Shown: positions 44,676 to 54,729, counted from the stretch's first letter. The stretch is DNA of 64,000 nucleotides from Acinetobacter lwoffii (GCF_029024105.1 NZ_CP118963.1:744001-808000), one strand, 5' to 3'. Notes: a model not told the origin generated them from the letters alone. Numbers and translations are program-made.

Positions 44676-44738
44676 GGTCGTCAGATTAAGGGTGAGATCT
44701 ATAAAAGTGGCAAAATTATAACTGAAGTTTAAACCTGA

Positions 44739-44777
44739 ATTATAGATGTTGAGGATAATATTTATTCTCATTATCAT
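44739..44777 (-). promoter_or_regulatory. Fur-type operator and promoter of the flavoreductase gene
   Basis: Read on the minus strand, GATAATGAGAAT (44775-44764) matches 11 of the first 12 bases of the Fur consensus GATAATGATAATCATTATC. A TATAAT lies 20 bases downstream (44744-44739), so the box covers the -35 region. Repression by Fur under iron sufficiency is the inference. Confidence 0.72.
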
Positions 44778-44791
44778 TTATTATTTTAAGA

Positions 44792-44830
44792 TTAAAAAAA
44801 ACCTCCATGCCGGGGCAGGAGGTTTTTCGC
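44792..44830 (-). terminator. Terminator after the YcxB-like gene
   Basis: AACCTCC and GGAGGTT pair around a GC-rich loop; on the minus strand a TTTTTTTAAT tail follows. Confidence 0.8.
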
Positions 44831-44845
44831 TGAAGAAAGAATAGT

Positions 44846-45406
44846 TTAGATTTGTTTTGCTGCGCCCACTTCTGCTTCCAGATGCTTGCGAATCGTGGCG
44901 AAAGAGAAGTTTTTGCTGTCCAGACGTTTCGGCAGGATATACGCACCTTGCTGGCCTTTTACCTTGAAATTGACCAACATGAATTCTGGTGTGTTATACC
45001 ATTCATAGATGTCTTTCCAGCTAATCGCGCCAACACCTTCTTGCATGCCCATTTTCTGGCGCATCACGATGCCGTGCGGTTGCACGCCCAGGCGAACACC
45101 TTTGATTTCCTGTACCGGAAATTCATTCATCTTGCGTTTAACATACCATTCCAGACCAAAGGTACGGATCAGGTAATACAACACCACACAGACAATGGCC
45201 ACCCAGCAGAACACGGTAGAATAGTTCTTCAGGATCAGAATGCCCAGAATAGAAAGTGCAACAACAGCACCCATGATCAGCCATGCTTTCATGCCAATTT
45301 TATTGGTACTACGCCAGATCACCAGCTGAGCATGACGCTGCTCGGCTTCTGAAATTTCATAGTTCACAGGCTGTAGGGTATAAGCGTATAAATTTTTCGC
45401 GGTCAT
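44846..45406 (-). CDS. YcxB-like membrane protein
   Basis: 186 residues. Two closely spaced membrane helices (about 37-60 and 65-84) are followed by a cytoplasmic domain with GVRLGVQPHGIVMRQKMG, then AISWKDIYEWYNTPEFMLVNF and AYILPKRLDSKNF. This helix-helix-PH-like layout fits the YcxB family C-terminal domain. Function unknown. It lies upstream of the flavoreductase gene in the same direction but has its own terminator. Confidence 0.75.
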   Translation of the reverse strand: MTAKNLYAYTLQPVNYEISEAEQRHAQLVIWRSTNKIGMKAWLIMGAVVALSILGILILKNYSTVFCWVAIVCVVLYYLIRTFGLEWYVKRKMNEFPVQEIKGVRLGVQPHGIVMRQKMGMQEGVGAISWKDIYEWYNTPEFMLVNFKVKGQQGAYILPKRLDSKNFSFATIRKHLEAEVGAAKQI

Positions 45407-45491
45407 AATGAAATTAGCAGATTTTAAACTGTAAAAAGTTTAGCACTAATTGTACCAATTCAGTGAGTATATTGTTCCAAAATCAGCCAAA

Positions 45492-47666
45492 TTATAATGA
45501 ACCTAATTCAGTTGCCTGTTCATCACGCTCATGGCTCAAACTTTGTTTCAGTTGGCTCAACTGCTTTAAAATGCTGAACATTAAAGACAGTTGCTGCAAA
45601 ATGATCAGGGATTTCTGATCTTGCTCCTGATCTTGAGCCAGGCGCTGGCGAATATGGGCAATCATATTTTGTGCACTTAAATCGGGCATTTCATCTCTTA
45701 GCAATGCACCACGAATGTTCTCAAGCGCTTTGTCCAGTAAATTCAGAATGTCCTGATCTTCAATTTTTTCCCGGTGTGCACCCAGCGCAGCAATATAACT
45801 GATAAAAGTATGATTCAGACACAGGAACTCAAAGGCCAGCGATTTTTGTACTGGATCAATATCCGGTTCAGTGGCCAGTGTCGAAATCAGTGAAGCCACC
45901 TCGGCATCGGTATTATGGGCCGCACGGCGCACAATCCGATATTTCAGGCCATTATTACGTCCCGATTTATACTGCTCGATTACTTCACTCAAATAATCTG
46001 CTTCTGCCTGCAAGCTGCGTTTGATACTGCGCGGCAAACGTCGGAACTTCCAGTCTGGAAAAATAAAGCTGACGCCGAACCAGGCAATCGCACAGCCAAT
46101 CAAGGTGTCGATCATACGCGGGATGGCCGCGGCATAGCCCATACCGTCCAGATTGAAGTTGATCAGGGCTAAAATCGTGATAAAGGCGGTGGCCTGTGCA
46201 TACTGTTTACTGCGCAATTCAAAGAACAGAATCCCACTCAGTACCAGAAGCAATAATTGTCCTTCGATGGACGGCACAAAATATAAAATGGCATAACCGA
46301 GGATAATACCGACCAACGTACCGATAATACGCAGACGTAAACGCCGTTTGGTGGCGTTAAAGTTGGGCTGGCTGACAAAGAGTGCGGTCAATAAAATCCA
46401 GTAACCATATTCAATATTGCTGACCTGTACAAAAATATAGCTGATCAGCAGCACAATCGACAGGCGAATGGCATGCCGGAACAGCACCGATTCTGGGGTC
46501 AGATGCTGCTTAATCCGAATCTTGATGTCATCCCAGCTTTTCAGATCATCATCTCTAAGCTGGTTCTCGATATGTTTGAAACGCTCGGACTTGATATTCT
46601 GCTCGGTTTCCAGGTTGCGTAACTGGGCATCAATCGATTTCAGGTTTTGAAACAGCGCAAATAGGGCACTGATCCAGACCTGATCATACTGCTGCTCCTG
46701 ACGTAACTTATCCAGAGACTGTCTCAGGTTATCAAAGGCATGCTTGAAGCGCTGGTTATGTACATAAGGTTTGCGCATCAGCAAACTTTCACTCAGGTCC
46801 TTACAGGCTTTGCCCTGAATTGACATGATGCGCTGGAAGCGGAACAGGATATCGCTATGCTGGAAAATCTTGGCCAGTTTCTGATAATCAATATGCGCTG
46901 AATCGGCACGTTCATGAATATCCTGCGCCACAAAATAATATTGCAGGCTGCGACGGGTATCTTTTTGCCCACGGTCGCCTTTCAGGCGAGTCAAAAGGGC
47001 AGTTTTCATTTCATTAAAAATCGCAATCAGTTTGCCATTTTCCAGCGAGAGTTCAATCATGCTTTGTTGATAGCTTTTCGGGGTCATGTCCACATCAAAC
47101 AGATTGGACTTGGCATATAAAAAGTCACCGAGCGCAGAATAGGAAATGGCAAGCTTGTCTTGCGCCAACCGGGCAGGGAAGATCAGGAAACTGAGGGTCG
47201 ACAGCAGACCGTACCACATCGCGCCGATGACCAATAAACCAGCCTGTTTATACCATTCATCAAACAGCTCTACCCCGAGCATGGAATAAACGGAAATCAC
47301 CAGACAGCCGTAAGAAATCGTGGCATAGCGTCGCCCTAGTGAACCCAGCAAAATCAGGGCAATACAGGACACAATTAAGGCCAAAGCAAACAGCAGGGGA
47401 TAAGGAAAGAGCAGATATACGCCCACTGCGGTAATAAAGAAGCCAATGTAGGTGTAGAGCAGATTTAAAATCCGCACCGAAAAGCGGTCATCAATATCGC
47501 TTAAACCGGCAGCGACCACGCCTAAAGTCAGTGGAATTGTCATCAATTGTTGTCCCATAAAATAGGGAACAAAGGCGGTACCTGCAAATGCCGTCATCAT
47601 GCGCAGGTTATACATCAAGGTCGTGTTATAGGTGGTTTGCTTGAGACGAGTGAGCCAAGATTTCAA
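45492..47666 (-). CDS. yccS: YccS/YhfK-type FUSC-family membrane protein
   Basis: 724 residues. Two sets of membrane helices (about 22-170 and 395-515) are separated and followed by helical cytoplasmic domains, the duplicated layout of the YccS/YhfK family related to aromatic acid exporter AaeB. The N-terminus LRMMTAFAGTAFVPYFMG and GVVAAGLSDIDDRFSVRILN are typical, as is the second-half SIVLLISYIFVQVSNIEYGYWILLTALFVSQPNF (read in parts). The transported substrate is unknown. Confidence 0.9.
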   Translation of the reverse strand: MKSWLTRLKQTTYNTTLMYNLRMMTAFAGTAFVPYFMGQQLMTIPLTLGVVAAGLSDIDDRFSVRILNLLYTYIGFFITAVGVYLLFPYPLLFALALIVSCIALILLGSLGRRYATISYGCLVISVYSMLGVELFDEWYKQAGLLVIGAMWYGLLSTLSFLIFPARLAQDKLAISYSALGDFLYAKSNLFDVDMTPKSYQQSMIELSLENGKLIAIFNEMKTALLTRLKGDRGQKDTRRSLQYYFVAQDIHERADSAHIDYQKLAKIFQHSDILFRFQRIMSIQGKACKDLSESLLMRKPYVHNQRFKHAFDNLRQSLDKLRQEQQYDQVWISALFALFQNLKSIDAQLRNLETEQNIKSERFKHIENQLRDDDLKSWDDIKIRIKQHLTPESVLFRHAIRLSIVLLISYIFVQVSNIEYGYWILLTALFVSQPNFNATKRRLRLRIIGTLVGIILGYAILYFVPSIEGQLLLLVLSGILFFELRSKQYAQATAFITILALINFNLDGMGYAAAIPRMIDTLIGCAIAWFGVSFIFPDWKFRRLPRSIKRSLQAEADYLSEVIEQYKSGRNNGLKYRIVRRAAHNTDAEVASLISTLATEPDIDPVQKSLAFEFLCLNHTFISYIAALGAHREKIEDQDILNLLDKALENIRGALLRDEMPDLSAQNMIAHIRQRLAQDQEQDQKSLIILQQLSLMFSILKQLSQLKQSLSHERDEQATELGSL

Positions 47667-47804
47667 AGGTCGTCCTTTATACTGCAGTCTTAGAGCTGAA
47701 TCTGAATAGGCTAATGAAAATAGTATATTTATATATCTTCATTTCAGGCTAAATCATACTATGCACTGTAATAATTTGTCTGCATATTAACGCTTTAAAT
47801 CTTC

Positions 47805-49022
47805 ATGCTTATGACATCGAATAAAATAGTACAACAACCTTATGCCATGTCCTGGATTGTGTTGCTGGCGACACTGAGTGCACTCGGGCCTTTATCCATT
47901 GATATGTATCTTTCGGCCTTACCGGCCATGGCAGCAGATTTTGGTGTCAGTACCCAGATGGTTTCCAATAGCCTGCCGGCTTATTTCTTCGGTCTGGCGA
48001 TCGGGCAACTGATTTATGGTCCGATTAGTGACCGGATTGGGCGTAAACCGCCACTGTATTTTGGGCTGTGTTTATACATTGTGGCAAGTTTACTGTGTGT
48101 CTTTGCGCAGGATGAATGGAGTCTGATCGCTGCACGGATTCTGTAAGCCCTCGGTGGCTGTGTCGGGGTGGTTATGGCACGCGCTGCAATTCGTGATCGT
48201 CTGGATATGCATTCAGCAGCTCAGGCCTTTGCCAGCATGATGATTGTGACCGCCATTGCGCCAATCATCGCCCCGAGTCTGGGCGCCTGGGTGTTGATGT
48301 TTTATGAATGGAACATGATCTTTGTGGTACTGATGGGCTGCGGTCTGTTGAGTCTGGCCTGTGTACATTTTCTATTTAAAGAAACCTTGGAACCAGAACG
48401 CCGTCTCAAGCTGAACTTTCAACAGGTATTAAGTTTGTACCGTACTATTTTTCAGGATCCAAGCTTTCGACGCCCGCTCTATGCCAGTTGTTTCTCCGGT
48501 GCGGTGATGTTCTGTTATATCAGTGCTTCTTCTGCCATTCTGATGGATCGTTATCAGCTGACCGAGCAACAGTTTGCTTATGCCTTTGGTGCCAATGCCT
48601 TCGGGATCATGCTGTTTTCGACCTTGAATAAACGTCTGGCTGGGCGATTCTCGATATTGCAGCGCCTGAAAATCGGCACGTGTCTGCAGTCTGCTGGTGT
48701 ATTAGGGTTAATCTTACTGGGCTGTCTGGACGTCGATTCTGTGTTCTGGGTGTTGTTAGGCATGTTTATTGTGGTGGCATCTATCGGGTTTACTGGTCCG
48801 AATGCCATGGCTTTGGCAATGGCTGAACAAGGCGAGCGGGCGGGAACCGCCAGTGCGATTATGGGCAGTATGCAATTTTTTTGTGGCTTATTGGGCGGTG
48901 TATTACTGAATTTTCTGATCTGGCATGCCTTATTAAATATGGCATTGATCATGCTGGTTTTTGTAGGTATTTCCGCTTGGGCGATTTTTAAAATAAAGAT
49001 GCCAATCTTGAAAAATGCATAA
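47805..49022 (+). pseudogene. Bcr/CflA-family drug efflux MFS transporter with in-frame stop
   Basis: The full frame of about 405 codons is open apart from a single TAA at 48144-48146. The first part has LATLSALGPLSIDMYLSALP and GPISDRIGRKPP, the loop signature of the Bcr/CflA drug:H+ antiporters; it stops after ARIL. The frame continues without shift as ALGGCVGVVMARAAIRDR, where the family normally reads RILQALGG, so the stop replaces a glutamine (CAA to TAA). The remaining ten helices are intact. The gene is inactive unless the stop is read through, or the base is a sequencing error. It is a very recent loss because no other damage is seen. Confidence 0.85.
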
Positions 49023-49068
49023 ATGCTGGGCGTTTTCTACAAATATTGAAAATGCTGGATTGTACAGA

Positions 49069-49092
49069 GGGCTAAGTCAATTGACTTAGCCC
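49069..49092. terminator. Perfect palindrome between efflux gene and nitroreductase gene
   Basis: GGGCTAAGTCAA followed at once by its exact complement TTGACTTAGCCC, 24 bases with no spacer. It lies between two convergent genes. The T-run is missing, so it is a terminator candidate only. Confidence 0.45.
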
Positions 49093-49100
49093 TGCTTGCA

Positions 49101-49808
49101 TCACTCATCGATAAACACAGCAAATTCCTCTACAGGAACGCGCGGGGTAATAAAGCTGTTAATAATCTGTTCTGGATCGGCATAACCCAGTGCCATACCG
49201 CAGACCAGCTCTTCATCGACAGGAGCACCCACCAGATCAAGCACGATCGGATGAAAATGATTCCAGGCTGCCTGCGGGCAAGTGTCCAGACCGCGGGCTT
49301 TTGCGGCCAGCATGACATTCTGGATCATCATGGAAACATCCATTTTGGAACCAATGGCCAAAGAACGATGTACAGTAAAAAATAGGCCGAAAGGTGCATC
49401 AAATAGTTCAAAATTACGCAGCTGCTGACGCGCCATTTTTTCTTTTTCGCCTTTTTGAATATTCAGCAAGCCATATAAGCCCCAGCCATTTTCACGACGA
49501 CGTTCAATAAATGGCGAGATCCATTGTTCAGGATAATAGGCAAAAGTTTCCTGATACTGCTGCGACAATTCCGGATTTGCATAGACTTGCATTTGTGCCT
49601 GACAAACCTGTTGCACGAGTTCATCACGCTTTTTACCTGTTACCACATACACTTTCCAGGGTTGGGTATTGGTTCCTGAGGGTGCGCGGCTGGCCACCGT
49701 CAAAATCTCTTTTAAGGTGTCTGTACTAACGGGAGTATTTAAAAAAGCACGCACTGAATGGCGAGAGGTGATAGTGTGATCTACAGCATGAACAAGATTT
49801 TGATCCAT
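49101..49808 (-). CDS. Nitroreductase family protein
   Basis: 235 residues, FMN-dependent. ITSRHSVRAFLNTPVS near the N-terminus holds the FMN-binding Arg/Ser pattern, RAPSGTNTQPWKVYVVTG the central family motif, and ALGYADPEQIINSF the C-terminal one. It reduces nitro compounds or quinones with NAD(P)H. Physiological substrate unknown. An approximately 900-base gene-free region separates it from gltS. Confidence 0.92.
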   Translation of the reverse strand: MDQNLVHAVDHTITSRHSVRAFLNTPVSTDTLKEILTVASRAPSGTNTQPWKVYVVTGKKRDELVQQVCQAQMQVYANPELSQQYQETFAYYPEQWISPFIERRRENGWGLYGLLNIQKGEKEKMARQQLRNFELFDAPFGLFFTVHRSLAIGSKMDVSMMIQNVMLAAKARGLDTCPQAAWNHFHPIVLDLVGAPVDEELVCGMALGYADPEQIINSFITPRVPVEEFAVFIDE

Positions 49809-50708
49809 TATGAGGTCCAGTCGAATATCCTTATTGAGTTTGCAATGACTATAAACTAAACAAACAGAACGGGGGATAGGAAAATTTCATTCTTCGCCAG
49901 CTGAAAAAACAATTTATCAGCAAAATGACTTGAATAATGAAATTTCGCATTCTTTTAGCTGAGCATAAATCGCCTAAGTGATAGCAATGGATTTAGTCAT
50001 AAAGTTGGTCTTTGATTTAAAAAATGGCTTAAAACCCAAGTGCTTGAACCATTCAACAATAACAATTTCACACAGAGAACTGGTTTATTTTGACTGAAAA
50101 TCAAGATAATTTAATTTCAAGATCCCTGTTTCATTTTGTGTCGAGTAAAAGATTAATATTTTTTTTGAATTAAAATATAGATTAATCTTCATATAAAAAT
50201 GAGAATTTATAATTATTTTTTATAGGTAAATTAACTATTGCTAATAAAAAGAAATAAAACCTGATACGAAGAAACAGCATAATGTACGACTTTTCATCTT
50301 AATTCATGCGTTTCGTGATTAAGATCTGTTTTAAATAACGCGATTCCAGATGGCTTGAATGAAGTCTTTAGGTTGAAAGCACTCATCAAGCACTGAATGT
50401 TTTTTTGAGCTTAAAACACAGTTTTTTACCAGCATGCGCGTTTGTTTGAAAATTGTCTGCAATTTTACAACAGACTGAGTATCGGAATAGAAAAGGTGTT
50501 GCTTTTATAAATCTCTCATTTGTTGAATATGATCGTGATGATGATATTCATAAGTTTGAAAGAGATGATAAATCGGTTTGTTTTTCTAAAGGTAATAGAT
50601 CAAATCAGGATATTTCCAGATGAACATCTAATGAGCGAGCTAGAAATCTAGCGCACTCCATAACTTTTAGAAAAATAAAAAATTCAAAATCATCTTGGGC
50701 AAAAAATT
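49809..50708. other. 900-base gene-free region upstream of gltS
   Basis: AT-rich; no ORF of note, no tRNA and no convincing terminator was found. It contains an imperfect direct repeat: AATTTCATTCTTCGCCAGCTG (shortened; starts near 49883) and AATTTCGCATTCTTTTAGCT (near 49942), about 60 bases apart, and an inverted repeat TGAATAT/ATATTCA at 50524-50550. It could hold a small RNA gene or a long 5' leader; nothing is proven. Confidence 0.45.
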
Positions 50709-51947
50709 ATGGATTTTACTTTTAACGCATTTTATACCTTGATTGCCGCAGTCATTGTTTTGTTACTCGGCCGATTCCTGGTTAATAAAATCGATTTTTT
50801 AAAGCGCTACAATATTCCTGAGCCGGTTGCAGGCGGTTTGGTTGCTGCGATTATCTCATTACTGGTGCATTCACTGTGGGGATACAGCATCACCACCAGT
50901 TCAGAGCTACAAACCAGTTTTATGCTGATCTTCTTTGCCTCGATCGGTCTGAGTGCCAACTTTTCCAAGTTGCGTGAAGGCGGTGTCGGTCTGGTAATTT
51001 TCCTGTTTGCTATATCGATTTTTATTGTTTTGCAAAATGCAGTCGGTATGAGTCTGGCAACACTGCTTGGTATTGACCCACTGATTGGCCTGATTGCAGG
51101 TTCAGTTACCTTAACCGGCGGTCATGGTACTGCGGGTGCATGGGGGGAGATTTTTGAAGTTGAACATGGCATTCAGGGTGCTTTGGCACTGGGTATGGCC
51201 AGTGCGACTTTCGGTCTGATCATCGGCGGGATCATTGGTGGACCTTTGGCCAAATTACTGATCAATCGTCATAACCTGGCTACTGCACGTACCGATCAGC
51301 AGATCGAAAAGCGTGACAATACACCAATGGATAGCACGACCAACGAATATGTACCGTTTGAATATCCGCATCAGGTGCGTTTAATTACCGCTGATAATGC
51401 AATCACGACCTTGGGCCTGTTCGCAGGTTGTTTGGCTTTTGCAGAGTTTATGACGGGTTTCAGTAAAGGTACTGCGTTTGAACTGCCAACATTTGTCTGG
51501 GCATTGGCGGGTGGTGTCATTCTGCGTAATGTACTGGAAGGTATTTTCAAAGTTCAGATTTTCGATCGCGCGATTGATGTGTTCGGTAATGCTTCATTGT
51601 CGCTGTACTTGGCGATGGCATTGTTATCATTGAAATTATGGCAATTAGCTGACCTTGCAGGACCACTCATGGTGATTCTGGGTGCGCAAACCATCACCAT
51701 GGCTTTGTATGCAGCTTTCGTCACTTTCCGCATCATGGGCAAAAACTACGATGCTGCGGTACTTGCAGCAGGTCATTGTGGTTTCGGTATGGGCGCAACG
51801 CCAACAGCGGTTGCCAATATGCAGGCGATTACCAATATGTATGGTGCGTCGCATAAGGCCTTCCTGATTGTTCCATTATGTGGTGCGTTCTTCGTTGACT
51901 TAATCAATGCTACTGTTATTCAGATGATTTTGAAGTTTTTTGCATAA
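50709..51947 (+). CDS. gltS: Sodium/glutamate symporter
   Basis: 412 residues, about ten to eleven hydrophobic segments. NIPEPVAGGLVAAIISL near the N-terminus, LTGGHGTAGAWGEIF and HCGFGMGATPTAVANMQAI are the conserved helical-hairpin motifs of the GltS family. It imports glutamate with sodium. The next gene, an alanine/glycine symporter, starts 45 bases later in the same direction, so the pair is probably one amino-acid uptake operon. Confidence 0.95.
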   Translation: MDFTFNAFYTLIAAVIVLLLGRFLVNKIDFLKRYNIPEPVAGGLVAAIISLLVHSLWGYSITTSSELQTSFMLIFFASIGLSANFSKLREGGVGLVIFLFAISIFIVLQNAVGMSLATLLGIDPLIGLIAGSVTLTGGHGTAGAWGEIFEVEHGIQGALALGMASATFGLIIGGIIGGPLAKLLINRHNLATARTDQQIEKRDNTPMDSTTNEYVPFEYPHQVRLITADNAITTLGLFAGCLAFAEFMTGFSKGTAFELPTFVWALAGGVILRNVLEGIFKVQIFDRAIDVFGNASLSLYLAMALLSLKLWQLADLAGPLMVILGAQTITMALYAAFVTFRIMGKNYDAAVLAAGHCGFGMGATPTAVANMQAITNMYGASHKAFLIVPLCGAFFVDLINATVIQMILKFFA

Positions 51948-51992
51948 TTTTTATGCCTGATACGATGAGTCATAGGCTCATAAGGATGTGAC

Positions 51993-53468
51993 ATGAATGA
52001 TCAGTTAAATGAAACCTTACTCGGCTGGATTAATGCCCTGAATGGCCCTTTATGGGATTTTCTGGTGGTGTTTCTGGTCGCAGTTGGTATTTTCTACACG
52101 ATCATGACCGGTGCAGTACAAATTCGTTTGTTCTGGCACAGCATGAAAGTCATGAAAAATAGCCGTGGCAAGGTTCAGGATACGCACGGCATTACCCCGT
52201 TTCAGGCCTTTGTCACTGGACTGGCAAGCCGGGTCGGTGTGGGCAATGTCGCGGGTGTCGCCATTGCGATTGCGATTGGTGGCCCCGGTGCCGTGTTCTG
52301 GATGTGGTTTACTGCCTTTTTGGGCATGAGTTCTGCTTTTGTTGAATCCTCTTTGGCACAGTTGTTTAAGGTGCGAGATAACAAAAATCAGCAATTCCGT
52401 GGTGGTCCAGCTTATTACATTACTCAAGGCCTGAAACAGAAATGGCTCGGGATTGTCTTTGCGATTGCATTGATTACGACTTATGGTTTTGTCTTCAATG
52501 CAGTTCAGGCCAATGCCATTACCGGAGCGACTTCTCATGCCTGGGGCTGGGATCAGGCGAACCTGATTCTGCCATTAGGCGGCCTGAATCTGGAAATCTC
52601 CTGGGTCGGATTGTTTCTGGTCTTTATGACTGCGGTGATCATTTTTGGCGGAATTAAACGGATTGCAAAAGTCGCGGAAAGCTTTGTGCCGTTTATGGCT
52701 GTGCTTTATCTGGCGGTGGCTTTGTATATTGCGGTCATCAATTACGATTTGCTCCCATCCATCTTCCAGCTCATTTTCAGTAAAGCCTTTGAGTTTGAAG
52801 CCGCCGCTGGTGGTTTCTTTGGTGCCATGGTATCTATGGCCATGATGATGGGCATCAAGCGTGGTCTGTTCTCTAACGAGGCAGGGATGGGTTCGGCACC
52901 GAACGCCGCTGCAGCTTCCGATGTCAAACATCCGGTCAACCAGGGTCTGGTACAGATGCTCGGAGTATTTGTAGATACCTTTGTGGTGTGTTCATGTACC
53001 GCGATTATTATTCTGGTTTCGGGTCTGTATGAAAATGCAGGCTTTGAAGGCGTGACCTTGACCCAGATGGCACTGGAAAGCCAGATTGGGGCTTGGGGCG
53101 ATGACTTCCTGGCTTTGATTCTATTCCTGTTCGCCTATTCTTCAATTATTGGTAACTATGCCTATGCCGAAGGAAACGTGCAGTTCATCAATAACAATCG
53201 CCGGGTGATGCTGATCTTCCGGATTTTTGTTTTGATCATGGTGTATTTCGGTTCTATCGCCAGTGTGCCATTGATCTGGAATATGGCAGATCTGTTCATG
53301 GGCGTGATGGCAAGTATCAACCTGATCGCAATCCTGTTGCTGATGCCCTTCCTGCTGATGTTGCTCAAAGACTATACCGGTCAGTTGAAGCGTGGTGTGA
53401 AAGAGCCTGAATTTAAACTGGATAACCATCCTAAATTTAAAGACAAGGTCAAATCAGATATCTGGTAA
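51993..53468 (+). CDS. Alanine/glycine:cation symporter (AGCS family)
   Basis: 491 residues with about ten membrane helices. The family motif ASRVGVGNVAGVAIAIAIGGPGAVFWMW (central part GVGNVAGVAIAIAIGG) and FSNEAGMGSAPNAAAAS are clear. It takes up alanine or glycine with sodium or protons. It follows gltS and ends at a strong terminator. Confidence 0.93.
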   Translation: MNDQLNETLLGWINALNGPLWDFLVVFLVAVGIFYTIMTGAVQIRLFWHSMKVMKNSRGKVQDTHGITPFQAFVTGLASRVGVGNVAGVAIAIAIGGPGAVFWMWFTAFLGMSSAFVESSLAQLFKVRDNKNQQFRGGPAYYITQGLKQKWLGIVFAIALITTYGFVFNAVQANAITGATSHAWGWDQANLILPLGGLNLEISWVGLFLVFMTAVIIFGGIKRIAKVAESFVPFMAVLYLAVALYIAVINYDLLPSIFQLIFSKAFEFEAAAGGFFGAMVSMAMMMGIKRGLFSNEAGMGSAPNAAAASDVKHPVNQGLVQMLGVFVDTFVVCSCTAIIILVSGLYENAGFEGVTLTQMALESQIGAWGDDFLALILFLFAYSSIIGNYAYAEGNVQFINNNRRVMLIFRIFVLIMVYFGSIASVPLIWNMADLFMGVMASINLIAILLLMPFLLMLLKDYTGQLKRGVKEPEFKLDNHPKFKDKVKSDIW

Positions 53469-53475
53469 GACTTGA

Positions 53476-53512
53476 AGCAAAAAGCCCCGATCATTCGGGG
53501 CTTTTTTTGTGC
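53476..53512 (+). terminator. Terminator after the AGCS symporter gene
   Basis: AAGCCCCGA and TCGGGGCTT pair around TCAT, followed by a run of seven Ts. It is near the end of the convergent chromate transporter gene as well. Confidence 0.92.
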
Positions 53513-53523
53513 CAAAGTTTTAT

Positions 53524-54729
53524 TTAAAAGAAATTTAAATAACTTTGATAAAGCACAAAGCCTAAAATCAGGCTGAACCAGACCGGTAGTTTTGAGCGTA
53601 GCAGAGCAATCATCACCGCGACAAAGACCAGGTCGGAGCCATAACTAAAATAACGTTGTGAAAGATCCAGCAATAAATACAGCAATAGCCCCACCACCGT
53701 AGCATTGATGCCCATCACCGCCTGATGAATATGGCGCTGCTGCATCAACCATGACCAGTAGGGCAAGGTGGCAAAAATCAGGAAAAATGAAGGTAAAAAG
53801 ATTGCGCAGGTCGCTAGTACTGCATTCAGCCAGACATAGGGCGTCCAAGGCAGCAAAGCACCAATATAACTGGCAAAACTGAATAAAGGCCCCGGCATAA
53901 GCTGGGCAAATGCATAGCCAAGATCAAAAGATTGTGCACTCACTAAACCAGTCGTGACAAAGTCCTGATGTAACAAAGGCAGAATCACATGACCGCCACC
54001 AAACACCAGCGAGCCAGTCTGATAAAAATTGGAAAAAAATTGCAGCTCCGATTCACCCCATAATTTTCCAGCTAAGGGCAGCAGCAAAAATGGCAGGATA
54101 AATGCCAGTAACCAATAAGGTGCAGCGGCAGATCGAATATAAGGCGAGCTGATTGCTGTTTTGTTAATTTCTTTAGGTTTTGAATCTGATGGGGAAAAAT
54201 ATCCAGCCAAGAGTCCACAGATTGCGCCCAGCATAATCACAAGAATCTGATTAAAACTCACTGAAACGACTATCAGTAATGCGACAGAGAGGATTAAGAC
54301 AGCATATTGCCAAGCTGATTTACAGAAGCTTCTCAGCATTTGCCAGAATGCCCAGGCGATGACAGAAAATACAATTAACTGGATGGTATGAAAGCTGTTT
54401 GAGTTTAAAATATGGAAATAGCTTTGACCCAAGAGCGCCACCAAGGTCATCAGAATCATTGAGGGTAGGGTAAAACCCAGCCATGCGATCACGGCACCAG
54501 TATAGCCCCGTTGCAGATAACCGATCGACAGCCCCACCTGACTGCTGCTCGGCCCGGGTAAAAGTTGTGCCAAAGCGACCAGTTGACTGTATTGGGTGTC
54601 ATTCAACCATTGCAGTTGGGTTACAAATTTTCGGTGAAAAAATACCAGATGTGCTGCCGGACCGCCAAATGAAATGCAGCCCAGTTGCAGGAAAATCAGG
54701 AAAATCCGATACAGTGAGATTGAAGGCAT
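53524..54729 (-). CDS. chrA: Chromate transporter, ChrA family
   Basis: 401 residues in two homologous halves, the long-chain CHR type. The first half begins FLQLGCISFGGPAAHLVFFH and has LAQLLPGPSSSQVGLSIGY; the second repeats the pattern with GSLVFGGGHVILPLLHQDF and AFAQLMPGPLFSFASYIGA. CHR proteins export chromate or take up sulfate-like anions. No chrB regulator is nearby. It is a single gene. Confidence 0.92.
   Translation of the reverse strand: MPSISLYRIFLIFLQLGCISFGGPAAHLVFFHRKFVTQLQWLNDTQYSQLVALAQLLPGPSSSQVGLSIGYLQRGYTGAVIAWLGFTLPSMILMTLVALLGQSYFHILNSNSFHTIQLIVFSVIAWAFWQMLRSFCKSAWQYAVLILSVALLIVVSVSFNQILVIMLGAICGLLAGYFSPSDSKPKEINKTAISSPYIRSAAAPYWLLAFILPFLLLPLAGKLWGESELQFFSNFYQTGSLVFGGGHVILPLLHQDFVTTGLVSAQSFDLGYAFAQLMPGPLFSFASYIGALLPWTPYVWLNAVLATCAIFLPSFFLIFATLPYWSWLMQQRHIHQAVMGINATVVGLLLYLLLDLSQRYFSYGSDLVFVAVMIALLRSKLPVWFSLILGFVLYQSYLNFF

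Noticed and set aside
48144..48146. Programmed read-through or recoding in the efflux gene
   Set aside because: The codon is a plain TAA with no recoding structure seen; a point mutation is simpler.
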